Assembly (NCBI GenBank): GCA_000310025.1
Contig: FN649737.1
Span: 880,682-944,681 of the forward strand
From: Ectocarpus siliculosus
Lineage: Eukaryota > Sar > Phaeophyceae > Ectocarpales > Ectocarpaceae
Reading direction: 5' to 3'
DNA length: 64,000 nt
The notes beneath the pieces are model-generated. The model ran no database searches. It was not told the origin of the DNA and saw only the letters and a list, made by a program, of their open reading frames with translations. The position numbers were made by a program, and so were the translations under genes. Shown piece after piece: positions 48,196 through 60,900 of the stretch; within the stretch, counting starts at the first letter, position 1; the number at the start of each line of letters is the position of its first letter.

Positions 48196-48514
48196 CCCCA
48201 GCTTCGAGGGGGGGGGGGGGCAGCAGCAACAACAGCAGAGAACACATGCAATATGTCAGAGGAATGTTTCACATGGTCTGAGCGGGATGACACGGCTTGT
48301 GCTACACGCTGTGTATTGTCCACGACATTGACGTTGTTGTTGGTGGCGATGATGATGTCTTCAAAGCAGTAAACCATCTACTGCACATACTCTTTCCGCG
48401 TGCCATCTCCGTTCTCGTGCAACCGACAAAAAACGTGGTATACGGTGTCCAACAGGGAAAACGCGAACAAGACGATAGGGGTCTACGCAAGAATGATTCG
48501 ACTACACCCCGACT

Positions 48515-48517
48515 TCA

Positions 48518-48550
<33 letters not shown>

Positions 48551-48552
48551 CG
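48515..48552. repeat. (TTG)n microsatellite
   Basis: About eleven GTT/TTG triplets, followed by a ~120 bp imperfect tandem duplication to about 48,760 that contains CCAGCTGTTG and GGCAGCTGGCAG-like blocks. Confidence 0.85.
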
Positions 48553-48769
48553 CTGAGACTTCGCTGGACTGTTCGGGTCGAAAACACGTCAGCTGTTTCG
48601 TGGGCTGTGGAGCTTGGGACGATGCCCAACAGCTGGCAGTCGGTTGCGAGTTGGCCCTGCTGCTTGCTTTCGCTTTCGTGCTGGGCTGTCCGGTGCAAAA
48701 ACACGCCCAGCTGTTGTAGGCTGTTGAGCTTGGGGAAAATGTCACACGGCAGCTGGCAGCACTGTGAGT

Positions 48770-49338
48770 TGGTCTGCTGCCTGCTTAAGCACCCCTTGAT
48801 GACACGCCTGGGGAGGTACTAGTAAAACCTTTTCGGCCACAGCAACGTGACCCTCGAGCGAGCGAGGACGCACGTAATCTAGCCTGCAGAATAGTAGCGA
48901 AGAACAAGAGAGTGGACCTGACCAGCGTTGTTATGAACTACAAGAAGTTCGCGACAGCAAACCGCGGAGAGTTGTTTGAACCGAATTAGCGACATAATCC
49001 ACCGCTCTTGCGCCATATTAGACTCTTTCGGACTCAAAATTTCTCCAGATTAAGGAAAAAGACTTTGAGTTGAGCCACCGTTCTGAGGGTCGCTTCTAAG
49101 AGTCTCGCCAGAACCCACGATAAGGATTTTTTTTTCCAGATTAAGAGAGGCGGGCGGCTTGTTTTGTGGATTTAGTAACATCCTTTGAAATAACACATCA
49201 GGCACAACACACACACACATCCCATGCTTCCCCCTCACGGGGTCCCAGTTCATGGCAGATAGAAGTGTTTGGTGTTTTCAACCGCACTAAGACTGACGTA
49301 TTTTCATTGGTCAGCCGGTTAGCGCGGTCGATGCTAAT

Positions 49339-49386
<48 letters not shown>

Positions 49387-50190
49387 CAGTCCGCGCGGCC
49401 AAAGCGAAGGCCAGCGCCCAGCGAACAGGCCCTGGAGTTGGCGCGCCACCAACAAGAGGGAGGCTGCACGGTTGGAAAGCCAAGCTGGGTTTGTTTGCGC
49501 GGCTCTACAGCAGCAGTAGGTCAGCAACACACGCCCGTCACACACACATAGAGGTTGAAGCAAGGGGGAAGAGGAGAGCGCCGGAACCACTGAGGCGACG
49601 ACGAGCGACGACGTAGACGTGGTGGCAGCACCTCCAGCAAAGAGGATCAGACAGACAGGAGGAAGAGCACGCAGTGGCCTCCTGGTGTAGACGGGCGTGT
49701 CTTTCCCCGCGCAAGATTATTCTCTGGTTTTCTGCTAGCATGGAGGGAGAGTTTGACTTGACTTGCCCCCCTGTCCCAAACAAGAACCTCCTCCTGCTGT
49801 ACCGAACGCCTGAGATGCGACACAGCACTTCGTTCAGAGGCTGCCGGCCAGAGTACAAAACTTCCTGTCTCCGTTCTGGTGCGATTTCGTGTGCTGGGGT
49901 TGAGGGGGCGACACAGACACGCACACGTATTGCATGCATGCACACTCAACAGCAGCAGTGAGAGCGGTGTCAGCAGGGTGCAGCTGTGTCACGCAGCGCA
50001 CCACAAAAAAAAAGTACTTGCGGACAGGGGAAGTTCGTTGCGTGAACTGTTGCCCCTCAGCCAATCACATGAAGCCGCTTAAATCGAAAAATGTTTGCCT
50101 GCACGAAGTTTCCAGGAAACGTTCTTATCTCAAATTCTGCTTCCTTAAATGGGAAAATTCGGAGCCCCAGTCCGAATTTGTGTATTATTA
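48770..50190. other. Intergenic, no gene seen
   Basis: Contains a lone copy of the 28.9 kb tandem monomer (49,280-49,345) and a (CA)n tract (49,334-49,386). No exon could be supported. Confidence 0.5.
49334..49386. repeat. (CA)n microsatellite
   Basis: About 26 uninterrupted CA dinucleotides. Confidence 0.95.
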
Positions 50191-50197
50191 TTAATAC

Positions 50198-50814
50198 AGT
50201 TAGCGCCCGCAATTAAGAAATATATATTTTTAAGAAATAGAGGCTCACTTTTCCACGAAAAATAAGAATATTGGGTTAAGAAACATGGCTGAGTCTGGGT
50301 CACACAATAAGAAACGTCTCAATGCGAAACAGCGGCGACCGCTGCCCTACCACATACGAAACGAGGGGTTACGGGAGAGTGTGTCGAATAAGAAACACCC
50401 CACAGCTCCTCCTATCTCTCGCTCTTTCCCCCAACTCCCATACCCCTCCCCTTCCCAAGTGCATTATTAGTTGTACGACGAGGGGGAAGTGTTTTTTTTT
50501 GCGGCGTCCCCTCCGGCCCCCTGCCAGCTCTGGCGCTCTCTGGCGCTCCGGCTCTGGCACAGCACACCAGACAGGCTGCGAACCACGATATGCTGTCTGC
50601 TGTACGGTTTTGATGGTGCTCTCCGCCAGCTCTCGTAAGCAGAGAAAATAAGAATTTGCCGATTCAAGAAATTCAGCAGGATTTGCGGCACGAAAAAAAA
50701 AGAAACTTGACATATAAGAAATTGACAACATACGCTGAGTTTATATTATAGCCCACAATAAGAATTTGAGCCTGGGCCTGAAATAAGCGTTTCTTAATAT
50801 TGCGGGCGCTAACT
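50198..50814. mobile_element. Non-autonomous TIR transposon, 617 bp
   Basis: Ends AGTTAGCGCCCGCAAT at the left and ATTGCGGGCGCTAACT at the right; pairing continues into TTAAGAAA/TTTCTTAA. The interior is crowded with AATAAGAAA/AATAAGAATT motifs and holds no transposase. The target-site duplication is not clear. The subterminal motif clustering resembles binding-site arrays of cut-and-paste elements. Confidence 0.8.
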
Positions 50815-51044
50815 TTAGTAGCAATCTTGGAAATACCATGTTGCCACTGATGATACTGCTGTAGAGAGTTTTGACCCCACGTTTAGACTTCTAGTCTTTC
50901 GTCTCCCCGTGTAAAGGAAAAATAAATACACACACAGAAAGACTGCCCATTTGACCGCGCCGAAAAACGCTTCAAACATCGTCGGCGCCAGCAGTTGCGC
51001 CGCAGTAGTGCTTGTAGCAGCTGTAGTAGTACAGCAGCGCGAGT

Positions 51045-51215
51045 ACACCACATCCCGTTCGACTGTGGGTATATCTCGAATGGGTAGTCTTTCTGTGCGT
51101 GTAATTATTTTTCGGGATCAGATGCAACTACATTTATACAAAACACTCCACCACATCCCGTTCGACTGTGTGGGTATATCTCGAATGGGTATTGTAGTCT
51201 TTCTGTGTATGCATT
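51045..51215 (+). repeat. Two direct copies of the dispersed ~60 bp repeat
   Basis: CACCACATCCCGTTCGACTG, GGGTATATCTCGAATGGGTA and TAGTCTTTCTGTG occur at about 51,047 and 51,147. Inverted copies are at 23,845 and 54,365. Confidence 0.8.
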
Positions 51216-51918
51216 TATTATTCCTTAATTATACAAGCATCATCAGTGTTTTGAACACCCCGCTTCCGCCTAAATAATAGACGACTCTAGTCGACAATGA
51301 AGAACAAGGACAGCATGTAAACACCGTCCACAACAATGCCCAAGAAACCAACGCACACTTTGCAATGGCCCATCAAACCTGTTGATAAAAGGCCTGAGGG
51401 GCTCTCTGCAAGAGGACTACATCAGCAGAGGCCGCTTCTCAGCGGGGGATGGATTCACAGCAGCAGCATCGTTCTCGCGATGATCTCTGAAGGCGTATTG
51501 CAGTCTACAGCTCTCACCGGCAAGGAGCCTTCCATCGGTTCATCGCACTCGCAAGGGGGGTACTCGATGTCGCATTCGTTCATTTCTCCGCGGTGGGTAG
51601 GCGACAATTGCGCTGGCCAGCGCCCGCCAGATCGCCCGACTCCCTGCCAATTGCTCCCGGTTCGAAAATACACATGTACCTGTTGACACGCTCCCAACCG
51701 ACGTCCCCCTTGGCGAAAGGTATCAAGGTATTTGAAGCAGGAGGTTGCTGTTGCGTACATAGCATATCAGCCCGCACTCTCTGCTTTGGGCTGGCACTAC
51801 GTATGCAAGTTCGTCAAGTCAAAGCAGCACAGCAGCGGTTTCGTGACCAGTGGTCGCTCTCGCGCACACCCCTCTCTCTCAGTCTCCTGACGCACCCTAG
51901 ATAGGGTTTTATCGAGGC

Positions 51919-54900
51919 ATGGCGGAACAAGCTTCTCCTCCAAGTGCGGGAGGATCTGCTGCTGGAAAGCGCCTCAAGACAGCTAGAGGGGGAAGTCGAG
52001 AGGGCGGCTTGGCAGCCCCGAGTGCTGACACCGATATGCGTAAGAGGAAGAGGTTGCTGGCCGATGCGGTAAAGATTCCGTCGACTAGCGATGAGTCGCT
52101 CGGAAGCTTCCTGGACCTGGTGAAGTCAGTGCAGTGTATCCACATTTTCCAGGTTTGAATTTTGAAAATTGAGAGCATGAGTGGCTCCCTCTGTCTGTCT
52201 CTGTCTGTCTTTGTCTGTCTCTGTCTGTCTCTGTCTGTCTGTTCTGTCTGTCTGCCACAGGTCTGTCTGTCTGTCTGTCTGTCTGTCTATGTCTCTGTCT
52301 CTCCCCCCCCTCATCTCTCTCTGTCTGTCTCTCTCCCTGTCTCTCTCTCTCTCCGGGATCGAAACAAGTATTATAGTTGCAACGAAAACGGCGACCATCC
52401 CCCTCTGTCATCGCATTGCGTGCGTCGTAGTTCTGCCCGTCAGCATCTTATCCACACGTAGTTGGCAGCGGTACTACATACTACACGCACAGACATGCCA
52501 GCTTTCCTGGATAACGGTAGAGTCAGTGGGCACATCATGATACTCCTATGACTTTGCCTCATCACACACCGAGAGAGGGCCCAATCGCGCGTGGTTCACG
52601 CCCTGTGGACGATGCCAGCGCCCAGAAGAGAACCTCGTTGTTTTGATGCGTTTCGTGCCTGCTACGTAGCCTTTCGGGTTTGTTCGCATTATACACTACA
52701 TAATGAATAGCCTAGCACCTCAACCCATACGCATAAACCGAATCCGGCTCTCAAATACGCTGTTCGTACCTGTATTGTCTTGTTTAGGTGGCATCTGAGA
52801 TTCGATCGGATAGCGAAGGGGCCTGAGCGCTACTTCTACATATCTAACACGAGACGCAATGTCTAACACGCAATCTCCCTAGGAATCACAAACTAAATGT
52901 AGTCATGATTCATCATAGAAACACTCGATCGGATAGCGAAGGGGCCTGGGCGCTACATATCTAACACGAGACGAAATCTCTAACACGAGACGCGATCTGC
53001 CTAGGAGTCACAAACGAACGTACCCATGATTTATCATGGAAACGTCTTTGTCCTACGGTTGAAATCCTGGTGTTCGGCGTGTGCCAAAATGTACACCTAC
53101 CTTACGATATGTGTACACGTACGGCCGCAACAACAGCTTGAGAGTAGCGCGGGAGTAGCCAATTTGGCCCCCGACAAGCCCAGCTGAGTTTCCCTCATCA
53201 CTCACGACCAACGGACAGACGCACCCCGCCACGACCACGAGCAGGCGTCGCCCCCCATCTCCTTCGTGCAAGAAATGCTGGCCCACCTTCTCCGCCTACT
53301 GCCTCGAGCCGCCGCCACCCTCGATGGGGCTTCCACCTTCATCGCGTGTCTGGAACCGTTTGAGGTGCGTACCGTGCCTGCCAGAGGTCGTGTCTTGAAG
53401 TTAGACTGGGATTTTCGGGGAATGAGTTTCGACGGGCGGGAGGGAAGGGGAAGCGGATTCGAGATCGGAAAACAAGCTTCGATGTTGGACATGGGTGGGC
53501 CGTTCGTGTCATGAGGGCGAAAACATGTGATGTGTTGTCGTTCCCGTCTTCGCTCAACAAGAATGTTTCGCATCTGCTATTGTCGCACTCCCCTCCGGAA
53601 CTCCCCCCGGTGTTTGCCATCGGGGGTGGGTTTTCGTCGCTTGGCAACGACCATGTAAAACAAGCCGACCCCCCCGGTGTTGCCATCGGGGTTGGGTTTT
53701 CGCCGCTTGGCAACGATGTTGCAAAACAAGCCGATCACATCGTGAGCTCGGCAACCAGGTTACTGCTTTTTTTGTTGCATTTTTTTTTTGCGGTAACCAT
53801 GAATGGTGGTCGAGTAGAATATGTTGTGCGGGGTGGAGAACCCTCACTCCGCGCAAGGGGGATAATCGCACCACGTTGTGCTAAAATGGCCAAGCACCCT
53901 CGAGGCAGTTACACAGTGCTTACAACTGTCTCTGGAAGTGAAAGCACCAGAAAATGAATTAAGTCATACTCAGCTGTCATCCGTACGCAAGGAAGTAATC
54001 ACGGGATGCCGAACACCCTTAGCAGGATGCAGCTCGCCCTTCATGCCACTCGCCGAATACCGCACGGCGCTTCGCGCTTGGTGATGTGAGAGCCTGGTCC
54101 GGTGAGAACCCGGCGTGCTCCGTCCCGGCTTTGTAGGGATGCGAGGTCAATGGTCCAACGACTACGGCATGCACGACTATGAGTACACCCCCCCTCCCCC
54201 CACCCCCTCCGGAACTCAACGAGGTTTATCATGCTGAGCTCTTCTTCCACAACCCCCTGGGGTACGATATTGTCTTTCAGAATTTTTCCTTCCTCCCAGT
54301 AGCCGTGGTCGGCGAACGTTTCCCCATAGACATTTTTTAAGAATGATAAATACACATGCAGAAAGACTGCCCAACCGAGATATGCCCACAGCGGTCGAAG
54401 GGGATGTGCTGGAGTCTTTGCAGTGAGTGGACGGAGAGACATGGTCAATTATTTCTTTGTTCCGCCGTGACGAAAGGATCTGGAGGAGTATGTCCTTCCG
54501 GCCAATTTTTTCTGGGCGATCATATCCGCGAAGGAACCCCGCCGACAACCACCGCCTCCGCACCGAGGGCACAACTGGAAAGCCAAGAACCGCCGTCTTC
54601 CTCCCGGAGAGGCCAGCAGTGCGGCGTGTTTGCTGCCGTCTCAGGTATGTGAAAGGCGGGACGGATGGCTCTCTCGAGACCCCGGGTTGATACTAGCTCC
54701 TTTTCACTCAACGTTTTGTGTTGTTGATGGTATCTAGAAAGGCAGCACCCAGGATTACAGACAGCCAAAAATAATGTGCAAGATCTGACGGCGGTAGCTA
54801 CTGCCAAGAGAGAAATGGATTTGTGGCACGCAGTTAGCTGATTGGTCAAAAACCTGCGGTGGGTTGAATACACAAGCGGTACTCACCCTTTATGTTTTAG

Positions 54901-57900
54901 AGTGCATTGCGTGCGTCTGGTTTGGCCGTTGTAGCACGACTCCTACCATTCAATGACGGAGGTGGGGTGCCTTGCTTGTTGGGTGCTGAAGGCACCGAAG
55001 GTTACCGGGCTGCGGACGCTGCGAGAGTACCTGTGCATGAACGGGAGGGACACCGTGGACTGCGGCAGACGCACCGTCGTAGCCACGCTCACGAGGGCGC
55101 TGCTCAGGTCCTGGGAAGGTTCGACTACCGTGGTGCGTTCGTTGGGATAGTCCGTCAACACTTGGTCGATGAGTTTCTAAGAGATAAGTCCGGTGGTCTT
55201 TCGATGTCAAGCTGATCGTGGTCTGTCAACAACATGGCCGTATTTCGTGCACATCGCAGCGATACACAACAGCAAAGGAGCAAGGGCAAGACCAACAAAA
55301 CAACAACACCAACAACTATCACACACCACCACCACCAACGACAATACCAGCAACAACAACAACCGCGACAACATCAGTCTCCCCCGAATCCGCGTGAGCC
55401 GTTTCCAGGGCAGGGAGTTGTTCGACCAAAGCGTCCTCAAAACCCCAGACCGCTCAGGTCCGGTGGGCCTCGGGTTGGAAGTCCTGCTGCAGTGCCTTGT
55501 GCAAGATGACGGGGACTTCGGCCAGCTGGAAATGGCCGTCGAAGCAGAGGAGGTGTGAAGGACGGGTGTGCGTGTGTGTATGGTAAACCTGTCGCTAGCG
55601 GGGCGTCCTTGCTTTATGAGGTTGCTTTTGGGGAACTTGATTCATGTCGGAGTGTTTTTTTAGCTCGCTCGAGCGGACGTTTGCACCGACAGATCGTTTT
55701 CGAGCCTAGTTTAGACGGGAGTCAGGCTGAAAGGGAGTGTGCTTGTGATGCCCCATTGTCGGCAGTTTCACGGGGGGTAGGGCAGAATTGTCGTTGTTGC
55801 AGTGCTCTTTCTTTGCTAGATTTCGGGGTACGTACCAACTCCAGTAACCACGCACTATATTTTCCACGCAACAGCAGCTCGAGGTCGCCAGCATAGGTTC
55901 TGTCTGAAGCGCGCTCACGTGTAGGGTGATGTTGTAGATCGTCGTGTACCTAGGCTGCGGCTGCGGTGGTTTCTTGTTAATCTTGTGTGGCGCCGAAGAG
56001 TGTTACGCCCCCCCCCCCTCCGGCTTTGATAGATTGCCTGGCTTCGTGCCGCTTAGTGTGCGTCCTTAATATACTGTCACGATTTCGTGGGTCACGAACG
56101 GGGGAGGAAACGATACTGCCGTTCGCATTTCCGTTTGATTGTCGGCTGACTTCCATTGATGCCAGACGCATACTCGTTCACACACGCGTGAGGAATCGAC
56201 GAGAAGCACCTTCGACCGCCCCCCCCCCCACGTCCCCTAAATCAACCACCACGCTTATCTCCATCCACGAAACAACGTAGGACACCGCCCCCTCGCAAGC
56301 AAGCTCATCCTCCGAGGGCAGCCGCGATTCAGATTCGGATGCCGCGCCTCCGCCTCCCTCCAGCCGCAACCGCCGCCGCCGGACTGCTGATGCCACCGCC
56401 TCCTTCGCTGCCCTATCTCCGGAGGATGAGACGCGCGCTTGTGTGACCATCATCGGCAACTACGTCCGGGCCGACCCGGACACCTCCGGCGCGTTCTTCA
56501 GGGATGTCATCCCGAAGGTGTTGCTGATGGGGATGGGGGGTGGTCGGCGGGGACAGAGCGGCGGCTCGCGGAGAGTTCCCCGGAGGCTTGCGGCGCTCCT
56601 GAGGAGCTTGGTGCGCACAACCAGGTGCGAAAAATTGTTCTAGGTTGTGGTTTTATGTTGTTGTCCTAGGAGGGTTTTCATACGGGGTGTTGCCAGTATT
56701 TTAGGGATACGTTCTTGATCATAGGCGGGAGGGGCGCAAGATAGTTTCTCTGTGCGTCGGGGAAGGGGGCGGGGGTGTCGTCGTAAGCTGGGAGTGGCTT
56801 TCACCGAAGAGTGCCGTGGGGAGGATGCCAAACGCTCACCACTATACGTTAGCGTGGGCGTGTCTAACGCGTTCTTGTTTTTCGTCCTTGGAGCAATCAG
56901 CAGGCTCCGCCCTTTGAACCGTTGCAATTGCCGAAGTTCTTAAGATGGGGTGCCCATAATCTACGTAAATCATTATAAAATTCTTGATGAACCGCCGGAG
57001 AAGGCCGAGGCTCGAGCTCTCCCCTCCCAGAACCAACAGCGGCGTTGGGAATCGGCTCTGTTGTAGCGCTTCCTTCCAACCCTTATATTTATTCCAAGAC
57101 TATCAAAAACAACAACCGGTCTGTGCTTCCTCCTCCTGCCGCTTGTGGACTGGCAGGTGTCGCAACTCCTTCAACATGGAAAGGATGATCGTTCACACGG
57201 TGAAGGAAGTCAAGGCCTGGGGTGATCCCTCCGTCGTGCTGCTGTCTTCCTCAGCCTCTATCGACGATCCAGACGACGACGACGACGACGAGGACGACAA
57301 CGAAGTATCTTCTCTAGGCGATGATGTCGTGATGGGAGGCACAGCGACAGGTACACACTAGGGGACACAATACGCGAGGCCCTACAACACACGCACGTAA
57401 AATCATTTCATCGCGGTTGCAGCGGAACGTAAAGCTCAGCTCGGAGCGGGGAGTTGAGCAAAGGACTGGGTGGGGCATAGCTGCTCGGCTCTCCCTTTCT
57501 GAACTCCCAGGTGCCGGTGCGCGATGACTTCGACGCTCGTGTAGCGGTTGCTGCAGAAGCACAGCGTCATGCAACACAGCCTTTCGGCAGGTAGTTGTCC
57601 CAATACTCGGTCCGCACAGTGTCATGCCCGTGCCCATGCCCTCGGACAATGAGACATATACGATGGACCCCAACGTGGCCTCGGCCTCGGCAGATTATCC
57701 TTTTCTTAGAACCCCCCTAGCCGCCAACCTTGTCGTAAAGCTCACTCTGGAAGCTTCGGAGTACATATTTTGGGCGGGGCCGACCAGAAGAGACCATTGC
57801 ACGCGGTGTGCTCTCTGTAGGTACCAGTAATCTTGGCTCGAAGTTTGATTTTTTTGTCGGAAAGGGCGTAAGGTAGTTTCGCCCCTTGCTGCAGTGGACA

Positions 57901-60900
57901 GGGCGAGAGCGAGGAGTAAGGGCAAGGGAAAGAAGGACGGACGCGGGAGCAACGCTGGGAACGACAAGCTGCGTCGCCGAGGGCTTGTGTTGGCCTGCAT
58001 CGACATCCTCGGTCACACTTCATCGTGCTTGTCGCTCATCAGGTGGGATTCACGAAGCACACCCCGCCTGCATCGTGCATGTTGATGTTGTTCTCGATGC
58101 CTTCGCAATGAAAACCGTTCTGACCTCAGCCCGTCCCTCCGAAACACCCGCACTGGTATCAGCAGCGACGAGAGCGAAACAACGGTATAACCAATATCTT
58201 CAAACGCCTTTTCCTACCCCACGAAGCGCACAACCGAAGTATCCTGTAGATTGTTAGCATCGTTAGATACGCAGGCGACCGCTGCGCCTGTCAGGCAATT
58301 GCACTACGCAGTAAGTAACCTTTCCCTACGTCCTATTCGTCAGTAGTTCGGAGGAACTCATCAAACAGTGCGCTTGTGCCTGCGCCAAAGGGTCAGTGAG
58401 GTGCCTTAAAGCACCATTTACGACCGTGTCTGCCTGTCGCTCATATTAGTGGGGTGATCTGCCGTGTTTTCTGTGCCCTCGCTCTATGGCAGCGATGTTC
58501 ATACAGCAAACCTTACAACTTTCGTGGTGTCGTTTCATTCTGTGGCCGCGGGATGCGAGGTTTCGGACGGATCCGCGAAAGTCTCCCCGAAACAGCTTAA
58601 TCACCTGCCACAACAGCGAGAAGAGCAGACTCGAAATGGCAAGGAGGAGTGACAGGATACCAACAACAAGTCACCTTAGACGGGGCGAAAAACGACCCCG
58701 ATCTCCCACACTATTTGACAAATGTGTACCGCTTCCATGGAAGAATAAATCGGCTTCCATGGAAGTATAAATCAACTTCCATGGAAGTTGGATCTACTTC
58801 ATGGAAGCTGATATCAGTTCCATGGAAGCTGCACGTTTCGCACTTCCTGGAAGCGCGAAACAACACTGCCATGGAAGTGATATTAACTTCCATGAAACTA
58901 AAGTATGAAATATGGATGTGCCACTTCCACGAAAGTGAGCTTCCACGGAAGTCCCGATGGAAACCCCATGGAAGTGGAATAGCTTCCATGGAAGTCGAAC
59001 CTTAGGCTTTCATGGAAGCTATTCAAAACAGGTTTAGGGCGGCTTCCATGGAATTTTTCAACCTAGGGTTAGCTTCCACGGTCTTATCGGGGTTAGGGTT
59101 AAGGTTAGGGTTAGAGTAGGGAAGCTGGAATGACTGTCTGTCCAGACGCTTTCGTGGTGTTGCTTTGGGTTTAGGGTTAGGGTCAGGGTAGGGAGCTGGA
59201 ATGACCACATGTCCAGACGCTTCGGTGGAAGTTGCTTTCAAAAACATTTCGGTGCTTCCACGGAAGTCGGTTTCGACCTCTGTCACCCACTTCCATGGAA
59301 CTTGCTTTCATGGGAGTTTTCGTGCTTCCATGCAAGTAGCAGAGACTCTGTCACGAGGAGCTTCCATGAAAGTAGTACTTCCATGGAAGCTCCTCGCGCT
59401 CCCGTGGAAGCCCGAAATGCAACTTCCATGGAAGCAACGGGCGGTTGATATCGGGTGCTTCCATGGAAGGGATCAACTTCCATGGAAGGGGATTAACTTC
59501 CATGGAAGTTGTTTACCGCTTCCATGGAAGCATCATGGAAGCTGGAACCCGAAATAGACGAACAGATTCCATGGAAGTCGATTGGACTTCCATGGAAGCC
59601 ATCTAACTTCCATGGAAGTTCATGTTGACTGCCATGGAAGTAGCAGTGACTTCCAAGGACGGGGTAACCACTTCCATGGAAGCAGTGAACCAATTCCATG
59701 GAAGTTAATTTCGACTTCCATGGAAGCTTATTCCATTTGTCAAATACTTTGGGTTACCCGAAAAACGAGGAAGCAACGGCAAAATCACGTATTGTGCACT
59801 TGTGTTAACCCTCTGATGTGTATCTGATCAAACGATACGTTTTCGTCAGGCTCTCGATGAGACGGCCCCGACGCCGCCATTTCTGGCACCGTCAATATTT
59901 TTCCTACCGGGCAAAAGAGCTTTGAAAATCGGTCCAGGGGATGTGATCTTGCGCAACATACGGTGCTGTGTGATGTGCATCGAAAACAGTTAGGCCGTCT
60001 GTGACCCGAGTGCGTGCCATCCCCCGAACGTGCTACGTCTCCAGGCAGGAGATGGTGGAAGGGGAGGCCAAGGCTAGCCTCCGATCGGCCGTCGCTGATG
60101 GCCTCCTCGAGTACCGCAGAACTTGCAGCTCGTCAGACACCCACGGTGTGCAGGTGTGAAAAACAAGAAATCCTTGCTGTGTATATCTGAGGCGCGCGTT
60201 GGCTTCACTCCCAACCAGGTCTAGCGCCTAAACGCTGCGATACCGTGGCCGCAAGCAAAGAACGCCCGCCCTTTCTTCGGTCCTGTTCTTTTGCATACCC
60301 TTTGTGTTGGAGCGGGCGAGCGCTTACGTGCTACATACCTGTCGTCTTCGTATTGTCTGTGTTACTGCACTTCCCGGGGCGCTTGTTCGCCATCTGTGGA
60401 GTCGGCGCCAGGCCGAGTCCACTTTGCCCGCTTGTCTTCTTCTCACTACGCGCCGTTCTGGTGCCTTCGCCGGCCTTGTTTGCGGCACCCATCGTCTTTG
60501 CGTTTACTCGACCCGGCAGACGGTGCTACTCGGGGTGCTGTCGGCTCTCGCCCTGGACGGTGTCGTCGCCGTCAGACTCTCCGCCCTCGCCGCCATAGGA
60601 GAGGTACGTAGTAAGGCGAAGAGAAGGGGAACAGCGCTGGGGGACCTTTTCGTGGGTTGGATGGGCTATACGTAGGCAAAGTCCTCACCTCTACAGAAAA
60701 TTAACGGGAGGGGGGGTTCCCCACCGGTTGGGCAACTAAAGACGACAAGCAGCGTCGCCAAGCCGCGAAAAGACGGGTTCCTTCCCCACGGTGGCACGCG
60801 TTAGAGAATGAGACTCCGCTATTTCGGGATGGCTTTCGTTCTCCTGATTTTCAAGTCGAGCACCAGTACCGATTACGCCGCTTGCCCTCGGTACTCCCAA

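Noticed and set aside
49334-49386. CRISPR-like or regulatory array
   Set aside because: It is a plain (CA)n tract; no spacers exist.
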